Below are positions 14,661 through 22,558 of a DNA stretch of 54,425 bases, one piece after another (positions within the stretch are counted from its first letter, which is position 1; the number at the start of each line of letters is the position of its first letter). The stretch covers positions 1 to 54,425 of the forward strand of contig URKR01000014.1 in the NCBI GenBank assembly GCA_900548355.1, in the 5' to 3' direction. The position numbers and the translations under genes were made by a program. Under the pieces are notes generated by a model. It did not search any database. It was not told the origin of the DNA and worked only from the letters and a program-made list of their open reading frames with translations. Source of the DNA: an uncultured Oscillospiraceae bacterium. GTDB lineage: Bacteria; Bacillota; Clostridia; Oscillospirales; Ruminococcaceae.

Positions 14661-15689
14661 ATGATTGTCATCCTCAAACAAAACGCTCCGGCGGATAAGG
14701 TGGCCGCGTTCTGCCGCGAACTGGAAACGATGGGCTTCACGATCAACGATTCGGTCGGTGCGAACACCCATATCCTCGGCCTGATCGGCGATACCAAGAC
14801 AATCAGCGAAAGCTGGCTGCTGGCCAATCCGCTGGTTGAGCGCTGCCGCCGCGTCTCGGAACCGTATAAAAAAGCCAACCGCAAATTCCACCCTGACGAT
14901 ACGGTCGTCACCGTCGGCAGCGAACACCCGGTCAAAATTGGCGGCGGGCATTTCGCCGTGATGGCCGGCCCCTGCAGCGTTGAAGGCGAGGAACAGATCA
15001 CCGGCATTGCCAAGCGGGTGCAGGCCGCCGGCGCTTCGATTTTGCGCGGTGGTGCGTTCAAGCCGCGCACAAGCCCTTACAGCTTTCAGGGGCTGCGTGC
15101 CGAAGGGCTTGCGCTGCTGCAGAAAGCCCGGGCTGTGACCGGCCAGCCGATTGTGACCGAACTGATGGACGCCGCCCACATCCCGCTTTTTCTGGAAGCC
15201 GGGGTCGATATGATCCAGATCGGCGCGCGCAATATGCAGAACTTTGAGCTGCTCAAAGCAGTCGGCAAACTGAATGTGCCGGTGCTGCTCAAGCGCGGGC
15301 TGGCCAGCACCCTGGAAGAACTTGTCATGAGCGCCGAGTACATCATGGCTGAAGGAAACCCGAACGTCGTACTCTGCGAGCGGGGCATCCGTACTTTTGA
15401 ACCGAGCATGCGCAACACGCTGGACCTTTCGGCGGTGCCGATGCTCAAGAAGATGACCCACCTGCCGGTTGTTATTGACCCGAGCCATGCGGCCGGGCTG
15501 GCCTTCATGGTACCGCCGCTGGCCCAGGCGGCGGTTGCGGTTGGAGCCGACGGGCTGATGATCGAGGTGCACAACGACCCCGCCCACGCCAAGAGCGACG
15601 GCGCCCAGAGCCTGACCCCCGATGCCTTCGACGAACTCATGGCTGTGATCCGTCCGGAAGCGGCGTTTTTTGGGAAGACGATCAACTGA
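14661..15689 (+). CDS. aroF: 3-deoxy-7-phosphoheptulonate (DAHP) synthase
   Basis: Joins phosphoenolpyruvate and erythrose 4-phosphate as the first step of aromatic amino acid synthesis. The 342-residue length and the N-terminal ferredoxin-like domain (MIVILKQNAPADKVAAF, about residues 1-70) fit the Bacillus/Thermotoga type, in which that domain gives feedback control. Core motifs are AGPCSVE, RGGAFKPRTSPYSFQG, QIGARNMQNF and VIDPSHAAG. The start at 14661 follows AAAAAGGAG; an earlier in-frame ATG at 14586 lies in the promoter. It is monocistronic, with a MITE-like repeat directly after the stop. Confidence 0.96.
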   Translation: MIVILKQNAPADKVAAFCRELETMGFTINDSVGANTHILGLIGDTKTISESWLLANPLVERCRRVSEPYKKANRKFHPDDTVVTVGSEHPVKIGGGHFAVMAGPCSVEGEEQITGIAKRVQAAGASILRGGAFKPRTSPYSFQGLRAEGLALLQKARAVTGQPIVTELMDAAHIPLFLEAGVDMIQIGARNMQNFELLKAVGKLNVPVLLKRGLASTLEELVMSAEYIMAEGNPNVVLCERGIRTFEPSMRNTLDLSAVPMLKKMTHLPVVIDPSHAAGLAFMVPPLAQAAVAVGADGLMIEVHNDPAHAKSDGAQSLTPDAFDELMAVIRPEAAFFGKTIN

Positions 15690-15715
15690 GAAACGTTGTT
15701 AAAAGAGGTTGGATT

Positions 15716-15851
15716 TAAGAGTTGAGAGTGTAGAGTTAAGATGTGGAACGCGCCTGCGGCGCGATTTTGAAAAGTTTGGCGGCAGCTTTCCGGCCATCTT
15801 TTTCAAATCGCGCCGCAGGCGCGTTTCCTTATTTAAACTCTAAACTCTCAA
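15716..15851. repeat. MITE-like palindromic repeat, copy 1
   Basis: The terminal repeats are AGAGTTGAGAGTGTAGAGTT and, inverted, AAACTCTAAACTCTC. The inner arms are GAACGCGCCTGCGGCGCGAT and, inverted, ATCGCGCCGCAGGCGCGTTT. The loop carries TTTCCGGCCATC. A related copy lies at 42123-42295 with the same order of parts. It sits between the converging DAHP synthase and phosphatase genes, and its right tip supplies the stop codon of the phosphatase. Confidence 0.75.
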
Positions 15852-16384
15852 AAAAAGTATTCCCGCAGCTCGCAGTTGCCGATGCCGAAGGCGGCGTAAG
15901 CTTCATTGGTCATGTCGTGAAAATAGCTGTGCACAACCCGCGCGATGCCGTTGTGGGCGACAAGCAGGCAGGTTCTGCTGTCGGCGCGCAGTTCATCCAG
16001 CAGCGGGTAAACCCGCGCGGCTACCATCAGCATGGATTCACCGCTGCCGAACCGGTCGGCAAACCGGGCCTTGGCGGCGCGAAAATCCGCCCCGTCGCGC
16101 GGTGTCCCTTCAAAAATACCGAAGTTCTGTTCGGTCAGCCGCGGCTCGATGCGCAGCGGCAGACCGGCCGCCTCGGCCAGAATCCGGGCGGTTTCGGCCG
16201 CACGGGATAAAGGGCTCGCAAGCACCAGGTCGATCCGACGTGCTTCGGCGCGCAGCGTGCGGCCAAGCTCTTCGGCCTGGGTACGCCCGCGCGGCGTCAG
16301 CCCGATGTCGGTCGCCCCGCAGATCTTGTTTTCCACATTCCAAAACGTCTCCCCATGGCGGGTGAAATAGAGTGTTGTAGCCAT
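15848..16384 (-). CDS. Histidine phosphatase (phosphoglycerate-mutase superfamily)
   Basis: A 178-residue phosphatase with the phospho-acceptor motif LYFTRHGETFWN (the His in RHG), a second catalytic pair ASPLSRAAETA, Glu in LTEQNFGIFEG and the C-terminal LLVAHNGIARV. It is probably a broad-range or cobalamin-pathway-type phosphatase rather than a glycolytic mutase, given its small size; the substrate is not resolved. GGGAGGG precedes the start; the long upstream frame is not coding. The last codons and stop lie within a repeat element. Confidence 0.9.
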   Translation of the reverse strand: MATTLYFTRHGETFWNVENKICGATDIGLTPRGRTQAEELGRTLRAEARRIDLVLASPLSRAAETARILAEAAGLPLRIEPRLTEQNFGIFEGTPRDGADFRAAKARFADRFGSGESMLMVAARVYPLLDELRADSRTCLLVAHNGIARVVHSYFHDMTNEAYAAFGIGNCELREYFF

Positions 16385-16432
16385 CCATGGCCCTCCCTGT
16401 ACAAAAGTTCGGCGTGCTCTTTCTGCCTCTTT

Positions 16433-16462
16433 AGCGTAGCATGGCGCAGGGGAGGGTGTCAA
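16433..16462 (-). promoter_or_regulatory. Promoter of the histidine phosphatase gene
   Basis: Read leftward: TTGACA, 18 bases, TACGCT. It lies back to back with the rightward promoter at 16481-16510. Confidence 0.65.
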
Positions 16463-16480
16463 CTTTTTTTGCGCCCTCTC

Positions 16481-16510
16481 TTGACAAGGGGGAGTCGGGT
16501 GTGCTATTTT
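16481..16510 (+). promoter_or_regulatory. Promoter of the GPP34-like gene
   Basis: TTGACA, 18 bases, TATTTT, 70 bases before the start codon. A direct repeat, AAGTAATAAGTAATAAG, follows at the likely transcript start. Confidence 0.65.
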
Positions 16511-16579
16511 TAAATCGTAAGTAATAAGTAATAAGCGGGCGGCGGCCAGCCCGGCTGTCTGCTGCTGGAAAGGCCCCCT

Positions 16580-17239
16580 ATGAAAGATATGACCTTGACC
16601 CAAAGCTATTTTGTCTGTGCGGTCGGCCGCCGTGGCCAGCTTTCCGGTTTGTCGGTTGAGCGGCAGGTCTGCCTGCTCGGCGCAGGGCTGCTGGAACTGG
16701 CGCTGGCCGGCTGCATAACGCTGGGTAAAAACACCGCCGCCGTCTGCGCTCCGCTGCCGGCGGGGTGTGCCTGCCTGCACCCGCTGTACAGCGACCTGGA
16801 CTGCGGCAAGCCGGTCAAGATAGAAAAGCTGTTGGAAGAATATACCTATTCTTTGTCTGATCGCCGGCTTAACGCGCTGGCCGGGGCAGTCGGCAACGCA
16901 CTGGTCAGCGCCGGTCTGGCGCGGGAGGCCCGCGGCGGGCTGTTTGGCGGCAAAACGCGCTACATCCCGCAGGACGAGGCAATCAACCGTGTGGTGGATA
17001 TGATGCGGGCCGAACTGCTGGAGGAAGGGGAATACAGCGATGAAGCTGCCGCCCTCGGCGTTTTGCTGGATAAAGGCAACTGTATGAAGGAGTATTTCTC
17101 CAAGTTCGAGCAGCGCCAGCTGCGCGGACGGCTGCGCACGCTCTCTCAAACCGAGGCGGGCCGCCGTGTGCAGCAGATGATGGATTATGTCTACAACATG
17201 ATCGCCGTTTCAACCGCGCTGATTGCGGTGTACCACTGA
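16580..17239 (+). CDS. GPP34 (GOLPH3)-like protein
   Basis: A 219-residue, mostly helical protein. The N-terminal stretch LSVERQVCLLGAGLLELALA followed by GCITL resembles the GPP34 (GOLPH3/Vps74) fold, whose eukaryotic members bind phosphatidylinositol phosphate and Golgi glycosyltransferases; bacterial roles are unknown. The middle carries a charged segment (KIEKLLEEYTYSLSDRR) and the C-terminus a weak hydrophobic helix. The Shine-Dalgarno is weak (GGAAAGG). The MerR-like gene follows 8 bases later, so they are co-transcribed. Confidence 0.55.
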   Translation: MKDMTLTQSYFVCAVGRRGQLSGLSVERQVCLLGAGLLELALAGCITLGKNTAAVCAPLPAGCACLHPLYSDLDCGKPVKIEKLLEEYTYSLSDRRLNALAGAVGNALVSAGLAREARGGLFGGKTRYIPQDEAINRVVDMMRAELLEEGEYSDEAAALGVLLDKGNCMKEYFSKFEQRQLRGRLRTLSQTEAGRRVQQMMDYVYNMIAVSTALIAVYH

Positions 17240-17247
17240 GGCGCCCG

Positions 17248-17526
17248 ATGTCCCGGCAGAGAAGTTGGGAGGTTATCTCCCAGGCGGATATGGTGACAAT
17301 CGGCGAGCTGGTGCGGCTGACCGATACCCGTTACAGCACCCTGAAATTTTACACCGAAGAAGGCCTGCTGCCGTTTGAGCAGGCCGGTGAAAACCTGACC
17401 CGCCGCTACCGCCGTGAACCCAGCATGGCGCGCATCGCTACCCTCAAAGCTTTGCGTGCGGCCGGCCGCACAATCCCGGAAATCAAGGCGCTGATGGCGG
17501 AACAGGGGGAGGATGACCACCCATAG
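17248..17526 (+). CDS. Short MerR-type HTH protein
   Basis: A 92-residue protein consisting almost only of a MerR winged helix-turn-helix: MVTIGELVRLTDTRYSTLKF then YTEEGLLPF, and a second helix pair ARIATLKALRAAGRTIPEIK. The usual coiled-coil and effector domain of MerR regulators is missing, so it may act as a small regulator of its own operon or as a partner. It follows the GPP34-like gene by 8 bases and ends before a strong terminator. Confidence 0.8.
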   Translation: MSRQRSWEVISQADMVTIGELVRLTDTRYSTLKFYTEEGLLPFEQAGENLTRRYRREPSMARIATLKALRAAGRTIPEIKALMAEQGEDDHP

Positions 17527-17564
17527 GCGCTGAGCCTTAAAACGAAAAAACGCGCCCGCAACGC

Positions 17565-17601
17565 AAAACAGACACCCGCTCTGGGCCGGGTGCCTGTTTT
17601 T
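17565..17601. terminator. Bidirectional terminator
   Basis: AAAACAGACACCCG and CGGGTGCCTGTTTTT surround a short loop, nested in an outer CGCGCCC/GGGCGCG pair. It ends the MerR-like gene rightward and the transketolase operon leftward. Confidence 0.9.
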
Positions 17602-17633
17602 GTATACGCTGTGGGCGCGTTGTCTTTTGGGGG

Positions 17634-18593
17634 TTATTCCGCCTTATCCTTGGCGAACTCCTGAATGGCCTCGGCGATGGCGTCGGCATGGAGGCCGAAA
17701 TCCTTGAGAACCTCCCACGCCGGGCCGGAATGGCCGTAGCTGTCGGGCACGCCCAGGCGGCGCACCGGGGTCGGGCATTTTTCGGCCAGCAGGCTGCAGA
17801 CCGCTTCGCCCAAGCCGCCGATTGTGCTGTGCTCTTCCACCGTGATGATCTTTTTGCACTCCTTCGCGGCGCGCAGCACAAGATCCTCATCCAGCGGCTT
17901 GATGCAGGGCATGTTGATGACCCGCACGCTCAGGCTGCCCTGCTTTTTAAGCTGGACAGCGGCTTTGAGCACCTCGCTTGTCATCAGGCCGGTCGAGATA
18001 ACCGCAATGTCGAACCCGTCGGTCAAGGTTTCGCCCTTGCCGATCTCAAAGGTATACTTGTCAGGGTCATGGAAGATCGGCGTGGCCAGCCGGCTCAGCC
18101 GCAGGTAGACAGGGCCTTCATGGCTGTAGGCAGCCTTGACAGCGGCGCGGGCCTCCACATCATCGGCAGGGCACAGAACCACCATGCCGGGGATTGCCCG
18201 CATCAGGGCGAAGTCTTCGCAGCACTGGTGGGAAGCGCCGTCCTCGCCGACCGAAAGCCCGCCGTGGGTGGCGGCGATCTTGACATTGAGGTGCGGGTAG
18301 CCGATGGAGTTGCGCACCTGCTCCCAAGCGCGGCCGGCCGCGAACATGGCAAAGCTTGAAACAAACGGCACATAGCCGAAGGTGCTCATGCCGGCGGCAA
18401 CGCCCATCATGTTCGCTTCAGCAATACCGCAGTTGAAAAACCGCTTCGGGTAGGCTTTTTGGAAAACACAGGTCTTGGTGGAAGCCGACAGATCGGCATC
18501 AAACACCACAAGGTCGTCATGCCCGGCGTCGGCCAGCTGAACCAGCGCGGTGCCGTAACTGTCGCGCGTGGCGATTTTCATTACTTCAGCCAT
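17634..18593 (-). CDS. Transketolase, C-terminal subunit
   Basis: A 319-residue protein holding the pyrimidine-binding and C-terminal domains of transketolase. Recognisable are the GIAEANMMGVAAGMS segment, with the catalytic Glu that contacts the thiamine ring, THGGLSVGEDGASHQ and the C-terminal VEEHSTIGGLGEAV. It works with the N-terminal subunit as a split transketolase for pentose phosphate carbon exchange in the cytosol. The start overlaps the end of the N-terminal subunit gene by 13 bases, which couples their translation. Confidence 0.95.
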   Translation of the reverse strand: MAEVMKIATRDSYGTALVQLADAGHDDLVVFDADLSASTKTCVFQKAYPKRFFNCGIAEANMMGVAAGMSTFGYVPFVSSFAMFAAGRAWEQVRNSIGYPHLNVKIAATHGGLSVGEDGASHQCCEDFALMRAIPGMVVLCPADDVEARAAVKAAYSHEGPVYLRLSRLATPIFHDPDKYTFEIGKGETLTDGFDIAVISTGLMTSEVLKAAVQLKKQGSLSVRVINMPCIKPLDEDLVLRAAKECKKIITVEEHSTIGGLGEAVCSLLAEKCPTPVRRLGVPDSYGHSGPAWEVLKDFGLHADAIAEAIQEFAKDKAE

Positions 18594-19450
18594 TGCTCAT
18601 ACTCCTTCTCCAGCTGGTCATAGGCGGCGTGCAGCTCCTCCATCGCGTGCTGGTATTCTTCATCGCCGGGGCCTTTGCCATGCCAGTCCAGCGCATTTTC
18701 CATATAACTCACACCCAGGCCCTTGGTGGTGTGCATCAGCAGGCAGGTGGGCTTGCCGCTGCCATGGGCGCGGTCAAACAGCAAAAACGCCTGTTCCAGG
18801 TCATTAAACGAATTGCCGTTGCAGATGATGGTGTTGAAGCCGAAGGCATCCATCTTCTGATCCAGCGGTTCGGCGTTCATGATGGCGGAGGTCGGCCCGT
18901 CGATCTGCAGGCCGTTGACATCGATCATGATGCAGAGGTTGTCAAGCTTGTAGTGCGCCGCAAACATGAACGCTTCCCAGCACTCGCCTTCCTCAATTTC
19001 GCCGTCGCCCAGGATGGTGTAGACATTGATGTCCTTGCCCTGCTGCCGGGCAGCCAACGCCATACCGCAGGCGGCCGAAACGCCCTGGCCCAGGCTGCCG
19101 GTGCTCATATCCACGCCGGGCACCTTGTTCATGTTGGGGTGACCTTCCAGGTAGCTGCCGTCATGGCGCAGCCCGCGCAGATCCTCCACAGGGAAGAAGC
19201 CCCGCTCTGCCAATACCGAATACAGCGCGGGCGCAGCGTGGCCCTTGCTGAGCACCAGGCGGTCACGGTCAGGGTCTTTGGGGCTTTCGGGGTTGATCTG
19301 CATTTCTTTGAAATACAGGTAGGTCAGCGCATCCGCTGCCGAAAGGCTGCCGCCGGGGTGCCCGCTCTTGGCGGCGTGGGTGGCCTCCACCACGCCCATC
19401 CGCACACGGGTTGCAGTCATCTTCAGCTGCAACATCTCTTGCTTTGTCAT
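18581..19450 (-). CDS. Transketolase, N-terminal subunit
   Basis: A 289-residue protein with the thiamine diphosphate-binding domain. GDGEIEEGECWEAFMFAAHY followed by KLDNLCIMIDVNG is the GDG...N metal/diphosphate motif. SGHPGGSLSAADALTYLY and LVLSKGHAAPALYSVL carry substrate-binding His residues. Split transketolases of this kind are usual in Clostridia and Archaea. It is the promoter-proximal gene of the two-gene leftward operon. Confidence 0.95.
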   Translation of the reverse strand: MTKQEMLQLKMTATRVRMGVVEATHAAKSGHPGGSLSAADALTYLYFKEMQINPESPKDPDRDRLVLSKGHAAPALYSVLAERGFFPVEDLRGLRHDGSYLEGHPNMNKVPGVDMSTGSLGQGVSAACGMALAARQQGKDINVYTILGDGEIEEGECWEAFMFAAHYKLDNLCIMIDVNGLQIDGPTSAIMNAEPLDQKMDAFGFNTIICNGNSFNDLEQAFLLFDRAHGSGKPTCLLMHTTKGLGVSYMENALDWHGKGPGDEEYQHAMEELHAAYDQLEKEYEQWLK

Positions 19451-19798
19451 AAATCGCGTTCCTCCAACAATCGCGGCCCGGGCGCACCGGGCGCGGAATT
19501 CCTGATTGTCTCACCTTTATCTTATACCAAACTGCCCGGCGACGCAAGGGCTTTGTCGCATTTGCAGGCCGGCGGATTTTGAAAAACCAAAAGTTTTTTC
19601 TAAAAACCCGTCTAAAACTCTTACAATGTAGCAGTATACCACAAAAAGCCCGCGCTGCAAAGCCCCGTCGGCGCAAAAATCCGGCCCTTTGTCGCTTCTG
19701 CCGAAAATCCGCCCGCCCCCTTGCAGCCGGGGGCAATTCGTGGCAGAATAGAAAGGACAAGGCGGGCCGGGCCCGCGGCAAAGGAAAGGGGCGGCGCT
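19451..19798. other. Intergenic region upstream of the transketolase operon
   Basis: The stretch holds no gene I can support. On the minus strand a TATAAG/ATAAGAT-type -10 lies at about 19520-19527, with a poor TTGCGT -35, and is the likely operon promoter. A GC-rich inverted segment, CCCGGGCGCACCGGGCGCG, lies at 19477-19497. The middle (19560-19640) is AT-rich and unassigned. Confidence 0.4.
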
Positions 19799-19975
19799 AT
19801 GCCCAACGGTATTTATATCCAGGCCGAATACCACGGCCAGCTCATCCGAAAAATTGTCTGCAACCAGGAGGAGCGCTGGTTCATCGGCAATGACAGCACC
19901 GTGACCTACCCGACCCTTGCGGCCTGCGAACAGGCGGTGGACCGCGCTACGGCCGCAGGCAACGGCAAAGCCTGA
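19799..19975 (+). CDS. Small hypothetical protein
   Basis: A 58-residue soluble protein (MPNGIYIQAEYHGQ...ERWFIGNDSTVTY) with one Cys and no recognisable domain. The start is supported by AAAGGAAAGGGG; the frame extends upstream to 19721 without a better site. It converges on the cyclophilin gene with a 29-base gap. The reading frame and codon use look genuine, but no function can be given. Confidence 0.55.
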   Translation: MPNGIYIQAEYHGQLIRKIVCNQEERWFIGNDSTVTYPTLAACEQAVDRATAAGNGKA

Positions 19976-20004
19976 AAGGCCGGCAGCCGGCCTGCTGCGC
20001 AGCG

Positions 20005-20769
20005 TTACTGCGCGCTTTCGGCCGTAGCGGCGGGGTCGTATGTCGCGATCTCGATGCTTTCGATTGTGATGGTATTCTCCTCGGTCGGGCGGAAGGTATC
20101 GGCGCCGCTTTCATCCACCGCGGTCTCCACATTTGCCATTGCGTCAACAACCTCCATCCCGGCGTATACCTGGCCGAAAACGGTGTCGGTATTGTCAAGG
20201 TAAGGCAGCCCGCCCGCATCGGCATAAGCGGCAATCTGGCTTTCGGTGTAGCCGTTGGCGGCAAGTTCGTCCTGCACGGTCTGGTTCACGCTGTTCGGCA
20301 ATGCGGCCACAAAGTAAAACTGGCTGTTGCCGCCCTCCTGCTCGCCGCCTGCGGCGAACGCCGCGCACAGCGCGCCGGCATAGTGGCGCAGGCTGGCGTC
20401 GGCCTCAAGCGGGTAGGGATTGTTGTTCCATATGGTGGACCCGCCGCTGCCGGTGCCGGTGGCATCGCCGCCCTGCACCGCAAAGCCGGGTTCGCACCGC
20501 CAAATCACGGTGCCGTCATAGTAACCGGTGCGGGCCAGGCCGACAAAATTTTCCACCGCCATCGGGGCAACGTCCGGGTAGAGAACCGCCCGGATTTCGC
20601 CAAGGCTGGTGGTGAAAATGGCGATCAGATCACCTTCGGCCGGGGCGGTAAACTGCCGCTCGGCGCTTTCCACAGCCGGGCGTCGGGTGGCGGAGCCGCC
20701 CCCGCAGCCCGCCAGCAGGCCGGCCAGCGCCAGGCAGACGGTGAGCTTTTTTAAAGAAAAGGTTCGCAT
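20005..20769 (-). CDS. Lipoprotein cyclophilin-type peptidyl-prolyl isomerase
   Basis: A 254-residue exported cis-trans prolyl isomerase. The signal peptide ends in the lipobox LLAGC (Cys22), so it is anchored outside the membrane to help fold secreted proteins. The cyclophilin core follows: VLYPDVAPMAVENFVGLART, GTVIWRCEPGFAVQGGDATG, NSQFYFV and TVFGQVYAGMEVVDAM. A roughly 40-residue insert lies between ALPN and TVFGQ. The start at 20769 has ACGGAGGC upstream; an upstream in-frame start at 20802 lacks a site. The leftward -10 TATAAT is at 20830-20835. Confidence 0.93.
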   Translation of the reverse strand: MRTFSLKKLTVCLALAGLLAGCGGGSATRRPAVESAERQFTAPAEGDLIAIFTTSLGEIRAVLYPDVAPMAVENFVGLARTGYYDGTVIWRCEPGFAVQGGDATGTGSGGSTIWNNNPYPLEADASLRHYAGALCAAFAAGGEQEGGNSQFYFVAALPNSVNQTVQDELAANGYTESQIAAYADAGGLPYLDNTDTVFGQVYAGMEVVDAMANVETAVDESGADTFRPTEENTITIESIEIATYDPAATAESAQ

Positions 20770-20860
20770 GGAAGCCTCCGTACTGTATTGACAACCCCGC
20801 ATCTTGCCGCGGGAGGGTACATATATCTTATTATACCACAGATTTCCTTGCCTGCATAGC

Positions 20861-20889
20861 TTGACGGATCAGGAAAAAACAAGTACACT
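20861..20889 (+). promoter_or_regulatory. Promoter of the DUF1292 gene
   Basis: TTGACG, 17 bases, TACACT, about 70 bases before the start codon. Confidence 0.75.
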
Positions 20890-20960
20890 ATAGGTAACGA
20901 AAATTCCCGGGCGCGCAGCCTGTTTGCGGCGCGCCGCCCGTTTACCAGGAGATGAAAACA

Positions 20961-21293
20961 ATGGCGGATGAACTGACCCCCGAAATGCTCGAAGAAACCG
21001 AGCCCGACCTGCTGACGCTGGAAGATGAGGACGGCAAGGAATGTACCTTTGAGGTCATTGATGTGACCGAGATCGACGGCACCCGCTATATGGCCGTGGT
21101 CCCCTACCAGGAGGACCCCGAAAGCCTGCAGGAGGATGCCGAGCTGATCCTGATGCGCATCGGCACCGACGACGACGGCGAGTATATGGATATTGTCGAT
21201 GATGACGAAGAGCTGCTGCGCGTTGGCAAGGTGTTTGAAGAGCGTCTGCGCGCGATGTTTGACATCGACGACAGCGAACTGGACGGCGAATAA
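20961..21293 (+). CDS. DUF1292 family protein
   Basis: A 110-residue, very acidic protein (over a quarter Asp plus Glu). The pattern LLTLEDEDGKECTFEVIDV, then YMAVVPYQE and EDAELILMRI, is that of DUF1292, a small family common in Firmicutes with no known function. The ATG at 20961 is chosen because AGGAGATGA lies 9 bases ahead; the ATG at 20952 is inside that site. 6S RNA follows 75 bases downstream. Confidence 0.9.
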   Translation: MADELTPEMLEETEPDLLTLEDEDGKECTFEVIDVTEIDGTRYMAVVPYQEDPESLQEDAELILMRIGTDDDGEYMDIVDDDEELLRVGKVFEERLRAMFDIDDSELDGE

Positions 21294-21367
21294 GCCGGAA
21301 AATTTCCGGAAACACACCCTGCGCGGTTCGATTTGTTGCGGCTTTATATGATCCTACTAATCAAATT

Positions 21368-21545
21368 TAGGGAGCCCGGCCGTCTTCTGCCGGAACGCAG
21401 ACCTCCCGCCCCCGCCCATCTGGCGCGGGAAGCGGAGGAAGGGAGCGCGAACGCAGAAGCAGGGCACCCACCTGCTCAAGCCAGTAGGTTTTGATTGGTC
21501 GCAGACGGCTGTGCGGGGTATCTTTGAAACAAAGGGGGAAACCCC
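21368..21545 (+). ncRNA. ssrS: 6S RNA
   Basis: A structured RNA of about 170-180 nt between DUF1292 and the redoxin gene. The closing stem is CCCGGCCGTCTTCTG (21376-21390) against GCAGACGGCTGTGCGGG (21501-21517). The 3' half carries GCAGAAGCAGGGCACCCACC followed by a short TGCT...AGTAGG hairpin, the arrangement I associate with Firmicutes 6S RNA. The long inner bulge would mimic an open promoter and hold sigma-A RNA polymerase. A strong terminator follows. Ends are approximate. SRP RNA was considered, but the GGAA tetraloop domain is absent. Confidence 0.72.
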
Positions 21546-21548
21546 ATA

Positions 21549-21591
21549 AAAGGCCGGGCGGGCTGTAAGCCGTAAACGCCCGGCCTTTTTG
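21549..21591 (+). terminator. Terminator of 6S RNA
   Basis: AAAAGGCCGGGCG and CGCCCGGCCTTTTT form a strong stem with a T run. Confidence 0.93.
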
Positions 21592-21682
21592 GCTTAAAAC
21601 AAAAATAGTTGTTCTTTCTTATTCTTATGTATCAGTCAGGACGTCGCTGCGGCGGGCTGCCAGGCCAAAAGGGGGAAACGCG

Positions 21683-22393
21683 ATGGGCAAACGTGTATCG
21701 GTGGGGGATCGCCTGCCGTTTTTCCGTTACGATACGCCTTACAGCGCGCAGAACCGCTTTCGTGATCTGCTGGCGGCCAAGGCGCCGCTGGTGCTGGTTT
21801 TCATGAACAATTTCGGTCACCCGGTCACCCGCACCTTCGCCGAGCGGTACGCCCGCAGCTTTCAGGGGCTGCGCAGCGGCGGCTTTGCGATGGTGGTGCG
21901 CTCCCGCGCTGACAAGCTGGCCCGCAGCATCGGCCCGCACACCCTGCCTTATCCGCTGCTCTGCGATGCCGACGGCGTGTTGTATGATCTGCTGGATATT
22001 CCAGAGCGCAGCGGCGCGCTGACGCTGTACAGCCTGGAGGCCTGGCAGATTTTGCGCCAGGCCCGGCGCAACGGGTACCGCCCGCCCCGGGACGCCACGC
22101 TGGACCTGCCGCTGACCCTGATTCTTGATGCCGATGCCACCGTGCTGTTTGCCCACTACGGCGCCAGTTTGACCGATGTGCCCGAGGACTGCCATGCGAT
22201 GCAGGCCCTGCTGGAGGAACTGGACCTGGCCGGCGGTGAACCCGGTGACGATGCGGACGTCGCGATTTATACCCCGCCAGACGAAGCCCCGAGCATCCCC
22301 GGCCTTGATGACGAAGACCGCGAACTCGTCGAGCGTACCGGTGTGCTGCGGCTTTTCGATGAGGAGCCGGAGGGACGGGAGAGAGAAACTTGA
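21683..22393 (+). CDS. Redoxin-fold (AhpC/TSA-like) protein without active-site cysteines
   Basis: A 236-residue protein. Residues of about 1-170 follow the peroxiredoxin/thioredoxin fold: VGDRLPFFRYDT, LVLVFMNNFGHPVTRTFAER, FAMVVRSRADKLARSI, YPLLCDADGVLYDLLDI and LILDADATVLFAHYGAS. The active-site segment reads FGHPVTR where relatives have cysteines, so peroxidase or disulfide chemistry of the usual kind is not expected. The last 60 residues are acidic and probably disordered. GGGGGAAACGCG precedes the ATG. Confidence 0.75.
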   Translation: MGKRVSVGDRLPFFRYDTPYSAQNRFRDLLAAKAPLVLVFMNNFGHPVTRTFAERYARSFQGLRSGGFAMVVRSRADKLARSIGPHTLPYPLLCDADGVLYDLLDIPERSGALTLYSLEAWQILRQARRNGYRPPRDATLDLPLTLILDADATVLFAHYGASLTDVPEDCHAMQALLEELDLAGGEPGDDADVAIYTPPDEAPSIPGLDDEDRELVERTGVLRLFDEEPEGRERET

Positions 22394-22416
22394 AGGATTT
22401 TTCATAAAGGCTACCA

Positions 22417-22450
22417 GCAAAGGCCCCGCCGCTTGGCGGGGCCCTTTGCT
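22417..22450. terminator. Hairpin between converging genes, possible terminator
   Basis: GCAAAGGCCCCGCC and GGCGGGGCCCTTTGC form a strong stem after the redoxin gene, but no long T run follows. Confidence 0.6.
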
Positions 22451-22476
22451 GTGTATCTATAAAAAATCATTGGGAT

Positions 22477-22507
22477 TGTAGGGGCGGATTCCATATCCGC
22501 CCGGGGC
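22477..22507. repeat. Intergenic GC palindrome (REP-like)
   Basis: TGTAGGGGCGGATTCCATAT followed by CCGCCCG. It belongs to the same group as 13257-13281 and 23927-23950, which share the GTAGGG(G)CGG outer arm while the inner letters differ. Confidence 0.7.
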
Positions 22508-22558
22508 GTATTTCGCTGCCGCAAACCTCCCGGGCTGGGCAAATCAGCCCGTGCGCTT

